Shown piece after piece: positions 57,721 to 64,000 of a stretch of 64,000 nucleotides of DNA. How positions within the stretch are numbered: position 1 is the first letter of the stretch; each line of letters starts with the position of its first letter. The notes beneath the pieces are model-generated. The model was given only the letters and a program-made list of their open reading frames with translations. It was not told the DNA's origin and did not search any database. Both the position numbers and the translations under genes were made by a program. The DNA comes from Micropterix aruncella (Eukaryota > Arthropoda > Insecta > Lepidoptera > Micropterigidae). The DNA is taken from assembly GCA_944548615.1 (NCBI GenBank), contig OX155955.1, forward strand, positions 5,931,381 to 5,995,380, read 5' to 3'.

Positions 57721-58032
57721 AGAACAGTCAATAATAGAAATAATAAAGATACTCAAGAACGTCAAGACAACTGAGAAAATTTGATATTGTCTAAATATTT
57801 AAAGCTATACATTGGGTTTTGAATTAAAATACACTGTACCTGTTTCTTAAAGTGAATCTCCCCAAGGCTTGGGATGCTTGATAGCAATTTATCGTGAAAT
57901 AAGTTAGATCGACAAAGAAAGCTATTTCGAACCTTCTCAGACGCACTTTGAAATGACGCAAGTCATTTTTCTTTCGCGTATTCGTGGTAGTTGAAGTAGC
58001 CCCGATATTTTTTCTTGTATACGTGATGTTTT

Positions 58033-58269
<237 letters not shown>

Positions 58270-58554
58270 GCGGCATACATAGTCATTATACCAGATTCGA
58301 TGAAGTACTGCTTGCAAGATGTTAGCGAGGTATTATGAACAGATTTCTAATGGCTCGTTTTTGTAAGACGAAATATCCCTATAAATATCGTATTAAGAAA
58401 ACGCCAGCAGAAGAATTAGGGGGCCTTCGATTGTCTCGCAAAGCCTTATATTATTGTTCAGAATTCCGGAGTACCTCAGCGCAGCCAGAATCCTTCTTGA
58501 TTGTCGTTCATGGAGGATGGCGACTTGTCTTTAATAACCAGCGTGTGGCGTCAG

Positions 58555-60030
58555 CCAATCGCCAACACTCCGGCGAATAACTGAAGGAGTCTGGAAACGA
58601 CCTACGGTTTCCTAAGCAGAGGGGGTGGACGCTGACCTGTTGTCAGGACTGACTTTGGTAGCGAATAGTTCTCGTGCAGTTGTGCCACTGAGACCCACCT
58701 CGTTCTTTGGGGTCGGCTCAACTCACGGTTCAGCTCCTATCCAGTAGCCTCCTCGAAGAGAGTCTACTTCGGTAAGGACTCTGTTTAGTAAATTAGTTTC
58801 TCCTGGGGTATGACCTTCGGGCGATAACCGGGACGTTTGCGCTCCGTGCGGCGTCAGCTAATCGACTGTGCACTCCGGCAAGTAACTGGAGGAGTTTAGG
58901 AACGACATACGGTTTCTTAAGCAGTGGTGGTGGATGCCGACCTGTTGTCAGCCATTTGGTGGCGAACGGTTTCGTGCAGCTCTGGCCACAAGATCCATTT
59001 TGTTCTCGGATCGGCTCAACTCACGATTCAGCTCCTATTCAGAAGCCTCCTCGAGTGGAAGGCTACTCCGGGTAAGACTCCCGTGTCTCAGGCCACAAAG
59101 CTGGTGGACCGGTTTCTCCCGGCGGGATTGCATCCCGGCGCCACTGGACGGTTTACGCACCGGTTGGCGAAGCCAATCGGTTGTGCATTCTGACTAATTA
59201 CTGAAGGGGTCTAAGCAGTGGGGGTGGATGTTGACCTGTTGTCGTGCCACTCTTGAAATGACCTTGGGCCACTCCTTCCCGTGTGGCACGACGGGCAAAG
59301 AACGCCCAGGTCCGCGATGGATTCAAACGGAATTACCGCTGTAATACAACAGGTAGAGGTCGCGTAAGCGACTTCGGACCCGTAACCAGTCGGGAGGACG
59401 GAGGTATCCTGAAGGTTAATTCCAGACGGCGATATCCTGCCAAAACTAGTAGTTAGGGGACGAGGCTGCCCGCTGTTTATCTTTCCCGGTGCCTCGCCGT
59501 AAGGCGTCGGACTCTAACGGGTTGCTGGTGAACCAGACAGTAGATTGTCTTGTGTCCAAGTCTTCTACGCTCACAACACGGCTGAAAGAACGATTATATA
59601 TAGTTATACCAGCCTGGGGTGACGGGTTCGCCCGTTGTAGTCGACACCGCCCTACTGTTGTCAGCCGCTCTTGAAACGACCAATTGGCCACTCGATCCCG
59701 AGTAGTATGACGGGCAAAGGACTCCATGATCCGCGATAAATTAAAACCGAATTACCGCTGAACAAACAATATGTAGAGGCCGCGCAAGCGACTTCGAACC
59801 CGTAACCAGTCGGGTAGACGGAGTAATCTGGCCATAACTGGTAGTCAGGGCGCGAGGTCGGCCCGCTGTTCACTCCCCAGTGCCCCCCAGTTAGGCGGTG
59901 GCCTCTTACGGGCGGGTTGGCGTAGCTAGACGGTGGATTTGTTGCCCCTAAGTCTACGTTTACTCCAGGTTGAAAGAAAGATGCCATATTGTTACACCTT
60001 CCTGGGGTTACACCTCTCCTGTCTTTGGCA
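58555..60030 (+). repeat. GC-rich family G, tandem block
   Basis: Two unit types in tandem. Two copies of about 290 bp (58580 and 58885) share 'GGCTCAACTCACG.TTCAGCTCC' and 'GCAGTGG.GGTGGA'. Two copies of about 390 bp (59240 and 59650) share 'CCCGTAACCAGTCGGG' and 'GAATTACCGCTG'. The first of the latter ends with the 'GTGACGGGTTCGCCCGTTGT' block also seen at 2040, 7100 and 12930; the second ends with a diverged form. Frames inside are not genes. Confidence 0.75.
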
Positions 60031-61099
60031 ACATTGTCTTTATTGGAGAACTGAGCGGAGGCTGTGGAGAATTCAAATTGCCTGCACTGGATTCTGTTTT
60101 GATATGTCTCCGACGTCATATCGGGCTTCTTCTTCTCTCGGGCTTCTACGAAGCAATAGCGATAATTTCTCCTCGAGACATGTATGTTGAAATTAGTAAA
60201 GGATGAGCAACCGCTGATGCAGTGGTCCCGGATCCGCTGTCCACTCAAACTATAATTATATATTAGATTGTAATATTTACCTATATATGTATGAATACAC
60301 AAAACATTTTTCTTATTATATTAACAATAATTATTATAATTATTGTTAAATAATTATATAACTTTCAAATACCGAGGAGGTACTCAGCAATACTTGCATA
60401 TAATCCTCAGTTATGTTATAAGAACACGTCAGTTCAGCTTTTCTACCCAAGTCAGACAATGGGCGATTGCTTTTCTCTTGTGAACGAGACAGAGCAGTAC
60501 TTCAGAGCGGAATGTGAAATGAACTGTTATCACTTTTCGGTATTAAAACTACACACCGAAGATAAAGCATCTAAATCGAACACCGCACGAAATGCGTTCA
60601 AACTTATTCGTTTGTCTATAAGTTGGACAAGTAGTTTTGGTGCGGGAAAATCGACGATAATTTATTTCATATTCCGTTCTAACGCATTGCCCTGTCTCGT
60701 TCGGTTGAACTAAGTTCCTATTTTATTTAGTTCACGTCTTATGTTCAAATACAGGCTATATTCGGCCTAGTTGGGTATACCGCTGAGCATGGTCATGTGA
60801 ATGCGGGACCTTGTTTACTTACGCACCATTATTTATTATGACCATTTTATGTAATTTCGTTGTTTGTTTGAAAGAAATAAAAAAATAAACGCGCGGGTAC
60901 CTCGCGTTTCATTATCCCTAATAGAGAAAATCCTTCACTATTCGGCGGTTGTATGAAATCGACTTGGAACCTCGCGGCGTACGTAACCAACAAGATAAGG
61001 ATAAGAAAATGCTTGAATCACTTGACAATATGTCCTGAATATCAGGTCAATCTACGAGAGGACAATAAACAATAAATAATCTTGTTAATTTTATTATTA
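60031..61099. other. unassigned intron sequence
   Basis: A palindromic 'AACAATAATTATTATAATTA' stretch lies at 60330. The rest has no feature that I can support. Confidence 0.35.
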
Positions 61100-61450
61100 T
61101 TATTGTTTTTTTTTTCATTTACAACGTTCATGTTTATGCGATTTGATGTTGATTATTTTTATTTTTTATTTATTTGATTTTGATTATTTGATTTTCTTTT
61201 CATGAAATAATGGTTTCCTTTACTAATAATAGGTGTGTCCTCAAAAACAGCACAGGAGATAACCTAAGGATACCCTAATTTGCAGTATTGCATATTTTTA
61301 GTTTCAATTTTTAATTTTGTGTTTTTTGTAGATTTTTTGTATTGACAGCTGCAAACAAAATAATTTATTATTATTATCCCCATTTGCAACATTTGTAGTT
61401 TTATTAACTTATTATACGTAATCTTGTCTATTTTATGTAATTTTAATTCC
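61100..61450 (-). repeat. interspersed repeat family H, fragment
   Basis: Shares 'GGTGTGTCCT', 'AAGGATACCC', 'TAATTTGCAG' and 'ACAGCTGCAAA' with 55250-55430. Confidence 0.55.
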
Positions 61451-62119
61451 TTGAATGCCAATCTATTATCGAGTATTATTAGTAAATATGTGACCTAAAT
61501 ATGGAAAACTAATTAGGGAATTTGAAATAAATAATAATCCTTTTTATAATTGTTTTCATAGAATCACTGAATAAAACTATTAAATTTACAAGTTAAAATG
61601 GACATAGGCTTAGTTTTAAATTTAATTTTAAAATTTTAACCAAATACTAAACGTAGAGGTAAAAATATATCAATGTCTAATATTTTCAGACTTGCTCTAA
61701 AAATATTCTAATTAATCAATGCTAGTAACGTCGCAGATTTCAGCTAATGAGCATATTTCGTGATACTCCGTTATGAGGCCATCAAAATCATTCTCCATTT
61801 TTGTGGCAACTGAAGTTTTCCTTTAGCCGATCTTGTATCATGTCGTAATTGAGTAGCAATTACAGCTTTTTGCCCGTAAGTTTGTTTCTTTCTCCAGGTG
61901 CCACTTTTTTATTTGGATTATTAATGAGCATGAGAAAAGATACGGATGTGCATGAATTTTAATAATACGTAATTTTTTGTGTCTCCATATTTGGATCACA
62001 GCGATGGGCCATTAACACATAGCATGGCGCAAAATAACTTTAAACAATCATAACAAAGAGAAATCAACAAACTACAAACCATAACCAAAATGCACTTTTA
62101 ATGAAGGGTACTTTATATA

Positions 62120-62680
62120 CAGGGTGCGGCAGTGAGGACGGACGGTTTTAAAAAAATCATAAAATAGTTAATTTTTACTCAAAACCATATTTATTGATAG
62201 AATCAGGTTCGCAAGGAAATAGCATTTGAGACAGTCAAGTGTGGAAAATCACATCGAAATCGTTGATGGAGTGCTGGAGGCGTTCTTGGAAATTCGCGTA
62301 GACTCTCTCCAACATCGCTCTTTCAACTTGGGCGACTTCCACGCGAATTGCGTCCTTCAATTCGTCAAGAGTTCGGGGCTTGTTCTCGTATACTCTAGCC
62401 TTGAGGTGTCCCCATAAGAAAAAATCATTCCACGCAATTCGCGTGGAAGTCGCCCAAGTTGAAAGAGCGATGTTGGAGAGAGTCTACGCGAATTTCCAAG
62501 AACGCCTCCATCACTGCATCAACGATTTCGGCCACCACATGCCTGATGTGATTTTCCACACTTGACTGCCTCAAATGCTATTTCCTTGCGAACCTGATTC
62601 CATCAATAAATATGTTTTTGAGTAAAAAATAACTATTTTATGATTTTTTTAAAACCGTCCGTCCTCACTGCCGCACCCTG
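62120..62680. mobile_element. foldback made of two head-to-head transposase 3' ends
   Basis: TIRs CAGGGTGCGGCAGTGAGGAC are flanked by TA on both sides (62118-62119 and 62681-62682). Arms 62120-62352 and 62432-62680 are reverse complements except for about 16 extra bases in the right arm. Both arms encode the C-terminus of an IS630/Tc1-mariner-type transposase, each reading outward: 'VEVAQVERAMLERVYANFQE' and 'DVIFHT' before a stop. The spacer carries the preceding 'DFFLWGHLKARVY' on the minus strand only. No catalytic region remains. Confidence 0.88.
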
Positions 62681-62682
62681 TA

Positions 62683-63390
62683 TTAGGTCCATATGAAATT
62701 GGCGTTTTGTATAAAAAAGTAAAACGAATAAAAAACAAATTAAATATTTAATCAATCAAAGTATATATCATTGTTATCTATGCAATTTCGCTATTTTATA
62801 GGTAGTTCATTAATTCCTTTGCTGAAAAAAATGCGAGAGCGAGAATCAATTAAATCTTTGAAGACCGTTTGGACTGCCTCATCGTAATAGTTTTTTTTTC
62901 TTGCAAGAAATTGTCCAAATTCCGGAAAGACTGGTAATCTGTTGGAATAAGGACCAGGAGTATTGCGGATGTCGGAAACATTCTAATTGCAGCCCTTTTA
63001 ATTTAGCAACTGTCTTTAGTGCAGTGTGTTATCTAGCGCTGTCCTTAAGCAGCAGTGGGCTAGAGCAATTGACCAGTCTGTTGTTTAACTGCTAGCTTTT
63101 CCATCATGGTTTGTAATTGTTGATAATACAGATCTGCCGTAATCGTCTGGTCAGATTTTAAGAAGCTATAGTGGATGACACCAGCACTGGTCCACCAGAC
63201 ACTCACCAGTACCTCTTGCGAGGTTGACTCAGAAAGGCCACAAGCGAAAGTTGACTCCGAAAAACTGAGTCAACTTTCGCATGGGACAGGATTGGGGCGG
63301 TTCTCCTGGGCTCAGCCATTGTGATGAGCGTTTCAGATTATTGTTGAGGATACATTTTTCATCACAACTAACGATACGATTGGGATTCTT
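62683..63390 (-). mobile_element. mariner transposase pseudogene
   Basis: Broken minus-strand frames show 'IVSCDEKCIL', 'SAGVIHYSFLKSDQTITADL', 'YYQQLQTMMEKLAVKQ', 'TDYQSFRNLDNFLQ' and 'FFSKGINELPIKW'. This is the layout of mariner with the second Asp segment deleted. Its end TTAGGTCCATATGAAATTGG begins right after the TA bordering the foldback. A 35-bp inverted repeat (63250-63284, 'GAAAGTTGACTC') and a 38-bp tandem duplication (63381-63456) have accumulated. Confidence 0.85.
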
Positions 63391-63459
63391 GGTTGGGGCG
63401 GTGCAGCACTATCACATATGGGATTCTTGGTTGGGGCGGTTTAGCACTATCACACCTCG

Positions 63460-64000
63460 ATCAATTTATTAAAGCTCAGAAGGCGCTGTTAAGAGTTGTC
63501 AACAAAAAACCGTTGAGATATCCGTCTGAGCAACTTTTTTCGTTAGTTCTCTGTTCTTGACGACGGCAAACATTTGCTAAAACGATAATACTCTATTATC
63601 ACAAACATAAAGAATTGCACCAGCAAACAACCCATAAAATTATAACACAAGCGATAACTAATAGTAACCACATAGTGCCCAAACTGAATAGTTACCCATG
63701 CACAGAGAGATTTTCTATACTTAGCACCGTCGTTGTTCAATAAAACTAAGGATATACCCGGCATTTATACTCAAGGTATAAATATAAAAATAAATATAAA
63801 CAAAAAAAGACTAACCCACTGGTTGATCATCCAGGGAAGGAAAGAAAATGAAAAACTAATTTGCTTTATTCCTAGCTAACTTACCATTCCTAACACATTA
63901 TTATTCACCTACCATATGTTTATGATTCGCATGTTTTTAGTTCTTTATATTATTATTATTACATACTTTTTAAGATTATTTGAAATTTTATTTTGTTACT
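63460..64000. other. no recognised feature
   Basis: AT-rich sequence to the window end. Frames here look accidental. Confidence 0.4.

Noticed and set aside
58924..59197. Overlapping plus-strand frames of 85-90 codons
   Set aside because: Both lie in repeat units and differ only by frame. No recognisable protein.
59661..60302. 213-codon open frame on the minus strand
   Set aside because: It runs through the family G tandem repeat and flanking AT-rich DNA. No domain, and the GC content explains the lack of stops.

Overview
The window is eukaryotic nuclear DNA, AT-rich and full of transposable elements. It has spliced genes with GT-AG introns, microsatellites, insect-type transposon families and short runs of the insect telomere motif TTAGG. 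This points to an arthropod, most likely an insect; I cannot name the order from the sequence alone.

Four host genes can be supported. (1) Minus strand, 2658-34784: a complete nine-exon gene for the K63-deubiquitinase STAMBP (AMSH), 420 codons, with every splice junction in phase and all JAMM zinc ligands present. (2) Plus strand, 36060-43405: a four-exon gene for an unrecognised 197-residue type I membrane protein. (3) Minus strand, 44805-48326: a three-exon CISD2 (CDGSH iron-sulfur) gene of 131 residues. (4) Plus strand, from 52691: the first coding exon of a probable PDZ-domain protein whose other exons I could not find. Genes 1 and 2 diverge from a 1.3-kb interval with several ATCGAT motifs. 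Genes 2 and 3 converge, and genes 3 and 4 diverge.

Nearly everything else is mobile DNA, much of it inside STAMBP introns. The 19-kb intron 3 holds a full-length Ty3/gypsy retrotransposon (15266-22589, 312-bp LTRs that look identical, single 1486-codon ORF, no env) sitting in a (TA)n array. It also holds a 147-bp-arm foldback, a P/THAP9-type transposase remnant, a THAP exon lacking a zinc ligand, a Helitron-like element, an internally deleted mariner and pieces of R2-like LINEs. Intron 2 holds a hAT deletion derivative with a perfect 8-bp target duplication. Introns 4-8 hold LINE, mariner and small repeat insertions. Outside STAMBP there are more LINE tails, foldbacks, a GC-rich tandem repeat block (58.5-60 kb), three more (TA)n blocks and a head-to-head foldback made of transposase ends next to a mariner (62.1-63.4 kb).

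The most unusual signals are three. The first is an array of short hairpins with a conserved loop and covarying stems in the long 3' noncoding part of the gypsy element. The second is a small foldback family whose three copies all carry 12-13-bp target duplications. The third is one of those copies, which appears to have displaced the branch point of a STAMBP intron.
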